DNA of 26,067 nt from a virus. This document shows, one piece after another, positions 6,965-12,987 of the stretch. The position numbers and the translations under genes were made by a program. The stretch is from positions 64,001-90,067 of IMG/VR virus record IMGVR_UViG_3300007351_000277; one strand, 5' to 3'. Position 1 is the first letter of the stretch, and every line of letters starts with the position of its first letter. The notes beneath the pieces are model-generated. The model had not been told where the DNA came from, ran no database searches, and was given only the letters and a program-made list of their open reading frames with translations.

Positions 6965-7177
6965 TAGGATAGCCAGACCCATCAAGGCGAACATGCCGAT
7001 GAGCCATGCGCCTATACTGATAGCCCCAACGATCAGTCCCTCCTTCCTTGTGGTACTGCCGAGCAATCCCCAACCTGCTATCAGTAGTCCGAGGATTGGC
7101 AGTAGTGCTCCGACGATACACCAGAAGACCGTGAGTCCTGTCCCCCATCCCTTTCTAGCTGTCTGTGTTGCTTGCAT
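6953..7177 (-). CDS. Small membrane protein, two TM segments
   Basis: ATG 7177 follows AAAGGGGAAC. Residues 14-40 (GLTVFWCIVGALLPILGLLIAGWGLLG) and 48-73 (GLIVGAISIGAWLIGMFALMGLAILLSY) are strongly hydrophobic, so the 74-aa product is a two-helix inner-membrane protein; the short linker holds STTRKE. Its end overlaps the convergent plus-strand gene by 12 nt and its start overlaps the gene upstream. It is not clearly a holin. Confidence 0.65.
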   Translation of the reverse strand: MQATQTARKGWGTGLTVFWCIVGALLPILGLLIAGWGLLGSTTRKEGLIVGAISIGAWLIGMFALMGLAILLSY

Positions 7178-7349
7178 GTTGTTCCCCTTTCTTTTCTGCT
7201 TTGTGTAGCATCTTTATACATTCCCCCTCGTGGGGGGCTACTCGGTTGTGCTCTTGCCACAGCCCCAGATGCCCTGGGTCTGCGAGCCAGAGCACACGGA
7301 TCGACACAGCGTACTTGATGATGCTTTCTGCGAGAGCCTGGCCTGTCAT
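7155..7349 (-). CDS. Hypothetical protein, 64 aa
   Basis: ATG 7349 with AAGGAGA SD. Sequence MTGQALAESIIKYAVSIRVLWLADPGHLGLWQEHNRVAP, then a charged C-terminus. It overlaps the start of the downstream membrane protein gene by 23 nt, which suggests coupled translation. No function recognised. Confidence 0.6.
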   Translation of the reverse strand: MTGQALAESIIKYAVSIRVLWLADPGHLGLWQEHNRVAPHEGECIKMLHKAEKKGEQHASNTDS

Positions 7350-7567
7350 TCTCTCGTCTCCTTCTCCCGGCCTATCCGCCTCAGAGGTTGTGAGGAAATC
7401 GATTCGAGGTCCCTAAGCCCGCAACCCGCCTGAGGCGGGCGCTATTTTGCGCTACGTTGCCAGCGTATGATGAACGGTTTTCGCGGCTTCCGGGGCCGCA
7501 AACCGAAAAACTCACAAACTCTCCGGCGGACCGACCGGGGGGCGATGGTGGGGTAGCGAATCCGAAG
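7350..7567 (-). other. Intergenic leader with palindromes
   Basis: No convincing gene in 218 nt. It contains the palindrome CCCGCCTGAGGCGGG (7425-7439), related to the CCGCCTTAGGCGG palindromes elsewhere, and further GC-rich inverted repeats. It lies upstream of the minus-strand gene starting at 7349 and probably serves as its structured leader or as a terminator of the gene at 7568. Confidence 0.4.
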
Positions 7568-7789
7568 CTAGTGCCCGCCGCGCCATACGATATAATCGTT
7601 CTTTAGTGACGGGTAGAAGCCCCGCGCGCATTTCTTGTTGCAAAAGACAGCGAGCCGGATTTCGCCATTTTGACCTTTGATCTTCCAGTTTCCATATGCG
7701 TACAAGGTTTTCTTGTGCTGGTCACACCAATCGCATTTTTGTTCTGGTGTGGCAGATATGCTGATTCGCTCAACGGTCAATCGCTTCAT
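7568..7789 (-). CDS. Small zinc-binding-like protein
   Basis: ATG 7789 with AGGAGGAGAC SD. The 73-aa product has C19-WC (DWCDQHK) and later CNKKC (FCNKKCARGFY), a four-cysteine arrangement typical of small treble-clef or FCS-type zinc fingers. Preceded by a type B leader hairpin. Phage and plasmid genomes carry many such small zinc proteins of unknown role. Confidence 0.7.
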   Translation of the reverse strand: MKRLTVERISISATPEQKCDWCDQHKKTLYAYGNWKIKGQNGEIRLAVFCNKKCARGFYPSLKNDYIVWRGGH

Positions 7790-7833
7790 CGTCTCCTCCT
7801 GTTGCCGGGGCTCTCGCGCCCGGCTGCGACTAG
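7790..7833 (-). promoter_or_regulatory. Type B leader hairpin, copy B1
   Basis: On the minus strand TAGTCGCA is followed by a GCCGGG...CCCGGC hairpin with a CGCGAGAGC-type loop, then AGGAGG and the ATG of the gene at 7789. The upstream gene's TAG stop (7832-7830) is part of the element's leading TAG. Same layout in copies at 8253, 11325, 12003 and 12247. Confidence 0.6.
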
Positions 7834-8252
7834 ACTTCGATAGCGGGGGCTAATTCCCGCTCCCATTCAATGACGCCGTCAGCGCCGACGGCACCGTACC
7901 AGGTCTGGCCGGGACCGTGGCTATGGGAGCCAGGCACCCATAGCCGAAACGACTCGCCCCGACGGAGTACGGCAACCATCTCCATGCCGTGGCCGTCGGC
8001 GTAGGACCACGCGACGGCCGGGCCGGAGATGGTAGCGGCTTTACGACTGTTATACCCCCAGCGCAGCACAACCACGCGGGGGTAGTCCTGCTCGCGCAGG
8101 AACCGCTGGTAGCCGACGGCACCGGCGGCGTGACCGGCCAAAATCTCGACGCCGCCCCGGACCACATCGATCCGGGGCCGGTATGCATCGGCGGGCCAGG
8201 GGTATTGGCCCGCGTCAGTGTCAACCATCAACTCGGCGGGTAGGTTTTCCAC
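7830..8252 (-). CDS. Hypothetical protein, 140 aa
   Basis: The start is GTG 8252 after GGAGGGGAC. The product is mixed beta/alpha (RPRIDVVRGGVEILAGHAAGAVGYQRF, YPRVVVLRWGYNSRKAATISGPAVAWSYADGHGMEMVAVLRRGE). It has no Cys cluster, signal peptide or membrane segment. Family not recognised. It lies between two type B leaders, and its stop sits in the next leader (B1). Confidence 0.65.
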   Translation of the reverse strand: MENLPAELMVDTDAGQYPWPADAYRPRIDVVRGGVEILAGHAAGAVGYQRFLREQDYPRVVVLRWGYNSRKAATISGPAVAWSYADGHGMEMVAVLRRGESFRLWVPGSHSHGPGQTWYGAVGADGVIEWERELAPAIEV

Positions 8253-8293
8253 AGTCCCCTCCGTGCCGGGTCTCTCGCGCCGGCTGCGACTAG
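8253..8293 (-). promoter_or_regulatory. Type B leader hairpin, copy B2
   Basis: TAGTCGCAGCCGG, a short loop, CCCGGCAC and a GGAGGGGAC SD directly precede GTG 8252. Stem pairs are conserved relative to B1 while the loop differs. Confidence 0.6.
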
Positions 8294-8310
8294 GCGCCGA
8301 TTCCGATAGT

Positions 8311-8340
8311 GCCCGGCGGGACCTGACCGTTCCGCCGGGC
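8311..8340 (-). terminator. Type D intergenic hairpin
   Basis: GCCCGGCGG and CCGCCGGGC form a 9-bp stem around a 12-nt loop, between the stop of the gene at 8349 and leader B2. Similar hairpins sit at 11387-11424, 12307-12339, 12706-12744 and, less perfectly, 13048-13084, each following a gene end. No U-tract is present, so termination is inferred. Confidence 0.5.
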
Positions 8341-8348
8341 TGGGGGGC

Positions 8349-8975
8349 TCAGGGCCTGCTAATCGAGAGCGCCGACGTGTCTCCGTCCGCGTCGCCACAC
8401 ACAACGACGTCGTATCCTCGATTAGATAGTTCGTCAACCACATCGTCGAAGATGTGATTCGGGACGTATCCCGAGACCTCGACTTCGTCGTCGGCGGCGG
8501 CTCGAGTTCGGTACTTGGTCTCTATCCGAGTTACTGCCCGCGCAATTTCATCGGGTAGTTCGAGGCCAGCCTTGACCCTGGCCTCGCTGGTATGGGCGCA
8601 CTGATCGAGCGCCCATTCGACCATGGCCTCCGCTACGTCAGAAGGCCAGTCCTCTTCTTGCTCAGCAGCGAAGCGAATCTCCGCTGTCAAACTTTCTGTG
8701 ACGAACCCGCCTTGCCCGTCAGGCTGGATTCGCCTGTCACCGATGATGCGATCCAGCAGTTTGGTGAAGTCGCCACGGACGTAGGCGTAGGGCAATTCGG
8801 GATATCCGTTGGCGCACTCAGGGCACAGGACATTGCCGGTGTCCTGGCCGTTCTCGTATGCCTGGTGCCATTGCTCGCCTATCTCGGGTGAGCGCCCGCA
8901 GGACGAGCATGCTTTGAGCAGGTCTGCCTGCTCCTGATCCTCAATCTCGAATCCTGCTGATTTGTGGATAGCCAT
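8349..8975 (-). CDS. Hypothetical protein with zinc-finger motif, 208 aa
   Basis: ATG 8975 after AAGGAGACAC. Residues 23-56 hold CSSC and CPEC, a four-cysteine zinc site of rubredoxin or zinc-ribbon type. The rest is acidic and helical (EDWPSDVAEAMVEWALDQCAHTSEARVKAGLELPDEIARAVTRIETKY). The C-terminal FDDVVDELSNRGYDVVVCGDADGD looks like a Rossmann-like beta-alpha-beta edge. Function unknown. It is one of the longest genes of the minus-strand accessory block. Confidence 0.7.
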   Translation of the reverse strand: MAIHKSAGFEIEDQEQADLLKACSSCGRSPEIGEQWHQAYENGQDTGNVLCPECANGYPELPYAYVRGDFTKLLDRIIGDRRIQPDGQGGFVTESLTAEIRFAAEQEEDWPSDVAEAMVEWALDQCAHTSEARVKAGLELPDEIARAVTRIETKYRTRAAADDEVEVSGYVPNHIFDDVVDELSNRGYDVVVCGDADGDTSALSISRP

Positions 8976-9009
8976 TGTGTGTCTCCTTCTTTTAATGTCG
9001 TGTGTTGAG

Positions 9010-9168
9010 CTAGGGTTCGAGCCTAGCCCATTTATTCGCTGTCAGTTTGCGCCAGCAGGGGTAGCATAGGTGCGTGCCTTGCTCGGTTCGGAATCCTGGC
9101 CCCCATCGCTGGCACTGAGAGCAGCGCCAGCGGGTGAGGGCGGGCTTGTATTTGGTTGTGGGTTTCAT
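9010..9168 (-). CDS. Small zinc-ribbon protein, 52 aa
   Basis: Below usual length cut-offs. ATG 9168 lies 5 nt after the stop of the gene at 9174, and the frame ends at TAG 9012-9010. The product has CSQC and CYPC spaced by about 18 residues, flanked by Trp-rich segments (RWRCSQCQRWGPGF, CYPCWRKLTANKW), a clear two-knuckle zinc ribbon. It is probably translated by coupling, as its own SD is weak. Confidence 0.7.
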   Translation of the reverse strand: MKPTTKYKPALTRWRCSQCQRWGPGFRTEQGTHLCYPCWRKLTANKWARLEP

Positions 9169-9173
9169 TGTGC

Positions 9174-9575
9174 TTAGCAGTCTTCGTCGGGTTCTTCGTA
9201 GTCAAGAACTGCCGGGCAGTCCTCGTTGCCAGGAATCAGATACCAATTGGCTGTAGTGCCTCGCCCGATGACGATCCCCCCTAGTGGTATCCATTCAAAG
9301 CGTTCGCCTCCCCCACACTGCGAAATATAGCGGTCGTTGTGCATGTCTCCCAGCGTGAAGGGGGTATCTCGCAGTCCTATTGCCCGGACGTGCTCAGGGC
9401 AAGGGGTAGGCATGTCCCATCGCGCAAGCCATGCCTCGAATTCGGCATTGTCTCCCGTTGCCCATTTGCAGGATACGTTGAGGCTGCGGTCGAATTCGTT
9501 TGCACAGTCTGCTGCCAGTTGGTCAGTGCTGAATACCGCGAGTCGAATGTCCTTGTTCTCTTGATCGGTTACCAT
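9174..9575 (-). CDS. Hypothetical acidic protein, 133 aa
   Basis: ATG 9575 is chosen over the in-frame TTG 9602 because the SD (GGAGAAAGGA) lies between them. The product (MVTDQENKDIRLAVFSTDQLAADCANEFDRS, later PLGGIVIGRGTTANWYLIPG) is acidic with a DYEEPDEDC tail. No family recognised. Preceded by a type E leader. It is followed after 5 nt by the zinc-ribbon gene at 9168. Confidence 0.65.
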   Translation of the reverse strand: MVTDQENKDIRLAVFSTDQLAADCANEFDRSLNVSCKWATGDNAEFEAWLARWDMPTPCPEHVRAIGLRDTPFTLGDMHNDRYISQCGGGERFEWIPLGGIVIGRGTTANWYLIPGNEDCPAVLDYEEPDEDC

Positions 9576-9618
9576 GTGTCGGGTTGTCCTTTCTCCTGGC
9601 AATGCCAGGCTATGCGTC
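9576..9618 (-). promoter_or_regulatory. Type E leader hairpin, copy E1
   Basis: On the minus strand CCTGGCATTGCCAGG forms a perfect 6-bp hairpin, followed by AGAAAGGACAACCCGACAC and the ATG. The same block, with a diverged stem, precedes the mini-ORF at 10004 (copy E2). Confidence 0.5.
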
Positions 9619-9667
9619 CTTGGTCCCTCCGTGGCTGGCTGGATCGGGTCCAGCTCGACGCTGCCAG

Positions 9668-9886
9668 CTACGTAGGGCTGATATGGTTCGCCTTAATGCC
9701 GCAACAGACCGTAATCTGTTCGAGGTTTGTCACGTCGATCAGTGCACCGCAGTAGCCATCGCCTACTTGGTGCGCACAGACGGTGTAGCGCCGCCCGTTA
9801 ATTATATACACGTCCCACACGCCAGCACCTACCTTGCCATTCTTCTCGTGCCTGCCTTTGCAGGTCGTTCCTTTGGCTGTCTTCAT
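9668..9886 (-). CDS. Hypothetical protein, 72 aa
   Basis: ATG 9886 after GAAGGGAGACC; the frame stays open upstream to 9985 but without an SD. The product (MKTAKGTTCKGRHEKNGKVG, VWDVYIINGRRYTVCAHQ, LEQITVCCGIKAN) has four to five cysteines and may bind a metal. It has its own extended -10 promoter at 9918-9923, one of two sharing a long upstream motif with the promoter near 14857. Confidence 0.65.
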   Translation of the reverse strand: MKTAKGTTCKGRHEKNGKVGAGVWDVYIINGRRYTVCAHQVGDGYCGALIDVTNLEQITVCCGIKANHISPT

Positions 9887-9910
9887 GTTGGGGTCTCCCT
9901 TCTCTTTGCT

Positions 9911-9955
9911 TGTGTCCAGTATAACACAATTAGGCGCTGCCGTGTGCAAATTGAG
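9911..9955 (-). promoter_or_regulatory. Promoter P1 with shared upstream motif
   Basis: Minus-strand TGTTATACT (extended -10 with TATACT at 9923-9918) is preceded, 16 nt upstream, by CCTCAATTTGCACACGG. The same motif with one inserted A and one T-to-C change stands 16 nt before the -10 of promoter P2. Transcription would begin about 25 nt before ATG 9886. Confidence 0.6.
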
Positions 9956-9971
9956 GGGTTGCGATCTCAAT

Positions 9972-10004
9972 CTACTGGCTCCCAATAGTTTGCGAGGGCT
10001 TCAT
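9972..10004 (-). CDS. Possible 10-residue leader peptide or gene relic
   Basis: After a type E leader and AGAAGGGACAACCCGACA, ATG 10004 opens only MKPSQTIGSQ before TAG. Either a leader peptide or the stub of a lost gene that kept its translation start. Confidence 0.25.
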   Translation of the reverse strand: MKPSQTIGSQ

Positions 10005-10046
10005 TGTCGGGTTGTCCCTTCTGTCTGGCAAGGTCAGGCTATACGG
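10005..10046 (-). promoter_or_regulatory. Type E leader, copy E2
   Basis: TAGCCTGACCTTGCCAGAC, then AGAAGGGACAACCCGACA and ATG. It matches E1 through the SD and start context; the leading TAG is the stop of the gene at 10194. Confidence 0.45.
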
Positions 10047-10194
10047 TGGCTTGCTCTGTCGTCAGCTTGAGCGTTCCCTGCAACCAGCCTTGCAGGTGCG
10101 ACGGTACCGGTGTTCCGTCTGGTAGTGCTGGGGGCTTGGGCTGTTCGTCGTCTGGGAACATGGGAAGCTGCAGCTTGTCGGGCTTGCGTGCCAT
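10039..10194 (-). CDS. Small Pro-rich protein, 51 aa
   Basis: Below usual length cut-offs. ATG 10194 follows GGAGGTAACACA at the end of type A leader A1. The product (MARKPDKLQLPMFPDDEQPKP, then PALPDGTPVPSHLQGWLQGT) is proline-rich with no recognised domain. Its TAG stop (10041-10039) is the first base triplet of the type E leader downstream. Confidence 0.6.
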   Translation of the reverse strand: MARKPDKLQLPMFPDDEQPKPPALPDGTPVPSHLQGWLQGTLKLTTEQATV

Positions 10195-10263
10195 TGTGTT
10201 ACCTCCTCATAGTCTCACGGGCTAGGCGAGATGTCACCATCAGCCTAGCCTGCAGGATTATGC
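10195..10263 (-). promoter_or_regulatory. Type A leader RNA, copy A1
   Basis: Minus strand: GCATAATCC, then GGCTAGGC, an apical GATG/CATC hairpin, GCCTAGCC, GACTATG and GAGGAGG. The stop TAA of the gene at 10258 is inside GCATAATCC, so the upstream ribosome would stop within the outer arm. One outer pair is weakened (GACTATG against CATAATC). Confidence 0.7.
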
Positions 10264-10686
10264 TGCGCGCTTGCTGTGCTTGTGGCTTGGGGGATGGCAG
10301 ATGCCACAATCATCGCAATAGGTGTACGCAGGATCATGGTACTTGTAACAGTTTTCGCAACGTGGAAAGTAATCTTTCCTCCATTCCCCACATTGCCAAA
10401 TCCATCCGTACTCGCGCCCGTTGTGGGGCTTTGTAATGGGGACAGAATCTTTCTCGTCGCGCCATCCGCGGCAGTCTACGTCAATGCGAACCCCGTGTCG
10501 GGTCAGTACTGAGCCATAGCCAAATCCGTTTGGGAACCAGACCGTCTGTCCGATGATGTGATCCCATTCCTGAGCGGGAATATCTGACTGCCAATAGTAT
10601 GAGTCGATGATGGGTTCGTCGCGGCGCTCGAAGGCGTGCCCCTTCAATGCTAGCTTTCCATTGCGATTGACAATCGAGTTGAACAT
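10258..10686 (-). CDS. Hypothetical protein with C-terminal Cys/His cluster
   Basis: ATG 10686 after AGGAGGCAAAACC. The first 100 residues (DSYYWQSDIPAQEWDHIIGQTVWFPNGFGYG, RIDVDCRGWRDEKDSVP) are Trp/Tyr-rich. The last 40 have CENC, a YCDDCGICH run and HKHSK, giving a zinc site of several Cys and His. 142 aa in total. Function unknown. Flanked on both sides by type A leaders. Confidence 0.7.
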   Translation of the reverse strand: MFNSIVNRNGKLALKGHAFERRDEPIIDSYYWQSDIPAQEWDHIIGQTVWFPNGFGYGSVLTRHGVRIDVDCRGWRDEKDSVPITKPHNGREYGWIWQCGEWRKDYFPRCENCYKYHDPAYTYCDDCGICHPPSHKHSKRAA

Positions 10687-10756
10687 GGTTTTGCCTCCTC
10701 ATAATCTCACGGGCTAGGCAAGGATACTTGATCCAGCCTAGCCTGCAGGATTATGC
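10687..10756 (-). promoter_or_regulatory. Type A leader RNA, copy A2
   Basis: GCATAATCC with GATTATG (outer stem) and GGCTAGGC with GCCTAGCC (middle stem). The apical pair is GGAT/ATCC, a compensatory change against GGAC/GTCC in A4 and A5. The stop of the gene at 10751 lies in GCATAATCC. GAGGAGG follows the stem. Confidence 0.75.
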
Positions 10757-10969
10757 ACCTCGCTTCAGGCATGTGTCAGAAATCTTGTTGTATATGTTGA
10801 GATAGATGTCCATGCGGTGAGATGCTTCTACATAGTCCTCCCAATTGCCATTTTTCTGTTCTTCCTTCTGGTGCGCAATGGCCGCGTCTCGGTAGGCATT
10901 CCAGGCAGCCTGACGCAGAAACTTTGCCTCGGTAGGCGAGAACGATAGTCTAATATACGGGGATCTCAT
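10751..10969 (-). CDS. Hypothetical helical protein, 72 aa
   Basis: ATG 10969 is used (GAGGAGGTACCCGACA upstream) rather than the ATG at 10987 that lies before the SD. The product (MRSPYIRLSFSPTEAKFLRQAAWNAYRDAAIAHQ, then KNGNWEDYVEASHRMDIYLNIYNKI) is predicted mostly alpha-helical, without motif. It ends RGA and TAA inside leader A2. Confidence 0.65.
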   Translation of the reverse strand: MRSPYIRLSFSPTEAKFLRQAAWNAYRDAAIAHQKEEQKNGNWEDYVEASHRMDIYLNIYNKISDTCLKRGA

Positions 10970-11009
10970 TGTCGGGTACCTCCTCATAATCTCATGCTAG
11001 GCGCGATGG
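10970..11009 (-). promoter_or_regulatory. Type A leader, truncated copy A3
   Basis: Keeps the 3' half (GCCTAGC, GAGATTATGAGGAGG) and the SD but lacks the GCATAATCC and GGCTAGGC 5' arms. The truncation would leave the SD unpaired. Confidence 0.45.
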
Positions 11010-11249
11010 CTAACAGAGTTTGTCGATTAGGCTCTTGGCACCTTTCCATCCTGCGTAGTCGGTTTGCAGCGCTACTGCTATCAGTTGGTAGGTAGGCGCA
11101 CTGCTGAACATCGCGAATAGCGCCACGTCGTTCGCGATCTTATCGACGTTGACCTGCTTGACGTAGTCCTCTGGCCCCTCGAATGAGCCGTCGTCAAAGA
11201 CGCGAAACTTCCCTGCCTCGGCCACAACTCTTGCCTTGCTCAGTGCCAT
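11010..11249 (-). CDS. Hypothetical protein, 79 aa
   Basis: ATG 11249 with AGGAGGTACAACCC. The product (MALSKARVVAEAGKFRVFDDGSF, then VNVDKIANDVALFAMFSSAP, ALQTDYAGWKGAKSLIDKLC) is small, soluble and probably alpha/beta. No family recognised. It sits directly after leader A4. Confidence 0.65.
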   Translation of the reverse strand: MALSKARVVAEAGKFRVFDDGSFEGPEDYVKQVNVDKIANDVALFAMFSSAPTYQLIAVALQTDYAGWKGAKSLIDKLC

Positions 11250-11320
11250 TGGGTTGTACCTCCTTCATAATCTCACGGGCTAGGCAAGGACCGCGTCCAG
11301 CCTAGCACCTGGGATTATGC
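11250..11320 (-). promoter_or_regulatory. Type A leader RNA, copy A4
   Basis: GCATAATCC/GATTATG outer stem, CTAGGC/GCCTAG middle stem and a GGAC-GCG-GTCC apical hairpin, then AAGGAGGTACAACCCAATG. It directly follows a type B leader with no gene between them. Confidence 0.7.
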
Positions 11321-11324
11321 GATT

Positions 11325-11366
11325 ACCTCCTCCTGTGCCGGGTCTCACACGCCCGGCTGCGACTAT
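11325..11366 (-). promoter_or_regulatory. Type B leader hairpin, copy B3, without its own gene
   Basis: TAGTCGCAGCCGGGCG, a GTGTGAGA loop and CCCGGCAC precede AGGAGGAGG. The next bases, GTAATCGCATAATCC, are already leader A4, so this SD has no gene. Loop bases differ from the other copies while the stem pairs are kept. Confidence 0.55.
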
Positions 11367-11386
11367 GCGTCAACTCCTACCGTGGT

Positions 11387-11424
11387 GCCCGGCGACTTCC
11401 GCCTTAGGCGGAAGCCCGCCGGGC
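11387..11424 (-). terminator. Type D hairpin with inserted palindrome
   Basis: GCCCGGCG pairs with CGCCGGGC; the loop holds the CCGCCTTAGGCGG palindrome (11399-11411), giving a second stem at the apex. It lies between the gene at 11433 and leader B3. Confidence 0.45.
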
Positions 11425-11432
11425 TGGGGTGC

Positions 11433-12002
11433 TCAGGACTCCTGGGGCCAGTGACGCTGGCCCCACCCCGGTTGCCACCACGCCTGCACGGTGGCGACCA
11501 GGTCCCGCATCCGGGCCTGCTTGACCTGTGGCCAGCGGATGTGCTCTGGCCACAGGTGCTCATCGGGCAGCGGGACGGCCCATGCCGCCGAGTCATCCAC
11601 CAGCGCCTTGACGCGCCGGTAGAGCCCGTAGGGGATGGGCTTATCCCATACGGACGACTCGACCATCGAGTCGTCGGCGGGATGGCACTCCCACCAGACG
11701 ATCCCCGACATGCCGGCGAGCAGGCCGGCTTCCTTGCCGTCCCACTGGCCCTTCGCGTGGAGGACGTCGGGCTCGCCCTCCACGTGGTCTATCGATGTAA
11801 CCACGCACTGGAACCAGCCGGAGGGGACGCCAACCGCTATAGTGTCCCCAACCGCAACGGAGGGGACGACATAGCGGTTGGCGTATTCGGCTGGAATCTT
11901 CTCTCCGTTGAGCCGGACCTCGGTCCGGTTCATGGAATCGAGGCGGCACACCGCGCCCGGTGGCGCGAAGAAACGGATCGTCAGGTCGACTGGAACTTTC
12001 AT
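11433..12002 (-). CDS. Hypothetical protein, 189 aa
   Basis: ATG 12002 is chosen because GGAGGGGACG stands just upstream; the frame is open to 12086 but without an SD. The product has a beta-rich first half (MKVPVDLTIRFFAPPGAVCRLDSM, YVVPSVAVGDTIAVGVPSGWFQCVVTS) and a Trp-rich C-terminus (AWAVPLPDEHLWPEHIRWPQ, VQAWWQPGWGQRHWPQ). The first half could be a small barrel or OB-like domain. No function recognised. Confidence 0.65.
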   Translation of the reverse strand: MKVPVDLTIRFFAPPGAVCRLDSMNRTEVRLNGEKIPAEYANRYVVPSVAVGDTIAVGVPSGWFQCVVTSIDHVEGEPDVLHAKGQWDGKEAGLLAGMSGIVWWECHPADDSMVESSVWDKPIPYGLYRRVKALVDDSAAWAVPLPDEHLWPEHIRWPQVKQARMRDLVATVQAWWQPGWGQRHWPQES

Positions 12003-12043
12003 CGTCCCCTCCGTACCGGGACTCTCGCGCCGGCTGCGACTAG
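12003..12043 (-). promoter_or_regulatory. Type B leader hairpin, copy B4
   Basis: The stop TAG of the gene at 12040 begins the element (TAGTCGCAGCCGG), followed by CGCGAGAG, CCCGGTAC and GGAGGGGACG before ATG 12002. Confidence 0.6.
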
Positions 12044-12246
12044 TCGATTGCGACGCGGACGGTTCGCTCGTTCCGCCCGTCGTCATAGATCAGGTCGAAA
12101 ATGTCTCCCGGCTCGCACCGGATGATGCCGCTCGTGAAGGGCGGCTCGAAACTGCCCCGACGGTAGGCCATGAGAGGCGTAACCTCGTGGCCGTTCATGT
12201 CCAGGCCTGCGATGCAGGCCAGGTCGTCCAGGTTCAGCTCTTCCAT
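12040..12246 (-). CDS. Hypothetical acidic protein, 68 aa
   Basis: ATG 12246 after GAGGGGGAGAGG. The product (MEELNLDDLACIAGLDMNGHEV, FTSGIIRCEPGDIFDLIYDDG) is acidic and beta-rich. Its stop is shared with leader B4. No family recognised. Confidence 0.6.
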   Translation of the reverse strand: MEELNLDDLACIAGLDMNGHEVTPLMAYRRGSFEPPFTSGIIRCEPGDIFDLIYDDGRNERTVRVAID

Positions 12247-12288
12247 CCTCTCCCCCTCTGCCGGGGCTCTCGCGCCCGGCTGCGACTT
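12247..12288 (-). promoter_or_regulatory. Type B leader hairpin, copy B5
   Basis: AGTCGCA, GCCGGG, a CGCGAGAGC loop and CCCGGC, then AGAGGGGGAGAGG and ATG 12246. A type D hairpin (12307-12339, stem GCCCGGCGGG/CCCGCCGGGC) stands before it. Confidence 0.6.
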
Positions 12289-12345
12289 CACTCCAATTCC
12301 GACGGTGCCCGGCGGGTCCGAGCCAGGTGCCCGCCGGGCGGGGGC

Positions 12346-12642
12346 TCAGGACCCGGGAGCAGTTTCCTCGGTCCAGCCGTGGAAGCCCTGCCTCCAGAAG
12401 CGGCGCCCACTCTCTGTGAGGACGCCGTAGGATATGGAGGCACCGCCTCCCACCTCGATGGGCCACTTCAGCACGGCCAGGACGAGGCCGGGCCGGACCT
12501 TTTCGACCTCGCCAGAGCGGTCGTACTCGCCGACGACCGTCTCTAGGCTCTCAATCGCTGACCTCGGCACCCACGTGCCATTGATACAGACGGCTTTTTC
12601 CGTCTGCGCCCGGATCTTTCCGTCGATAGCCGTGATCTTCAT
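12346..12642 (-). CDS. Hypothetical protein, 98 aa
   Basis: ATG 12642 with AGAAGGAGAGAACG. The product (MKITAIDGKIRAQTEKAVCING, AIESLETVVGEYDRSGEVEKVR, VLAVLKWPIEVGGGASISYGV) is beta-rich and soluble. No recognised domain. The SD is preceded by a CCCCGCCTCAGGCGGG hairpin, a variant of the local leader. Confidence 0.6.
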   Translation of the reverse strand: MKITAIDGKIRAQTEKAVCINGTWVPRSAIESLETVVGEYDRSGEVEKVRPGLVLAVLKWPIEVGGGASISYGVLTESGRRFWRQGFHGWTEETAPGS

Positions 12643-12656
12643 CGTTCTCTCCTTCT

Positions 12657-12704
12657 CCCGCCTGAGGCGGGGCTATGCGCCAACTGCCAATCCGCCTTAG
12701 GCGG
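12657..12704. repeat. Palindromic repeats CCCGCCTGAGGCGGG and CCGCCTTAGGCGG
   Basis: Two near-identical palindromes (12657-12671 and 12692-12704) stand 20 bp apart between genes. Related copies are at 1678-1690, 7425-7439 and 11399-11411, always in gaps or hairpin loops. They look like a small dispersed palindromic family. Confidence 0.6.
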
Positions 12705-12753
12705 ACCCGGCGGCTCCGAATCCGCATATGGAGGGGCCGCCGGGCTGAGAGGC

Positions 12754-12987
12754 TCAGGACTGGGCGGGGAGCTCCGCCCAGACCGCCTCTGATGCCTGAC
12801 CCTGGGTCGGGTCGAACGCCACGTCCCAGAGGCGCCCGGTCGCGACGGACCGGACCGTGACGATCTCGATCCCGTCTTCCTGCTGCCGGACCGCCACGGC
12901 CCGGCCAGTGAGGACCTCGCCCTCGCTCTCATACTCGTCGTCCGAGAGCGAGGCCCATGCCTCATGGTAGTTGCCTACTGTAAACAT
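12754..12987 (-). CDS. Hypothetical protein, 77 aa
   Basis: ATG 12987 after GGAGGAGAGGAGCC. The frame remains open far upstream, but that part overlaps another gene and carries no SD, so only these 77 codons are real. The product (MFTVGNYHEAWASLSDDEYE, EGEVLTGRAVAVRQQEDGIE, VTVRSVATGRLWDVAFDP) is acidic and beta-rich. Function unknown. Confidence 0.6.
   Translation of the reverse strand: MFTVGNYHEAWASLSDDEYESEGEVLTGRAVAVRQQEDGIEIVTVRSVATGRLWDVAFDPTQGQASEAVWAELPAQS

Noticed and set aside
7285-7325. Third copy of the GCACACGG promoter motif on the plus strand
   Set aside because: Only the octamer matches, the following TGATGA is a poor -10, and it lies within a minus-strand gene.
9000-9035. 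T-arm-like GGTTCGAGCC of a tRNA
   Set aside because: The stem-loop is there, but no acceptor stem, D-arm or anticodon arm fits around it; it lies across the end of a small zinc-ribbon gene.
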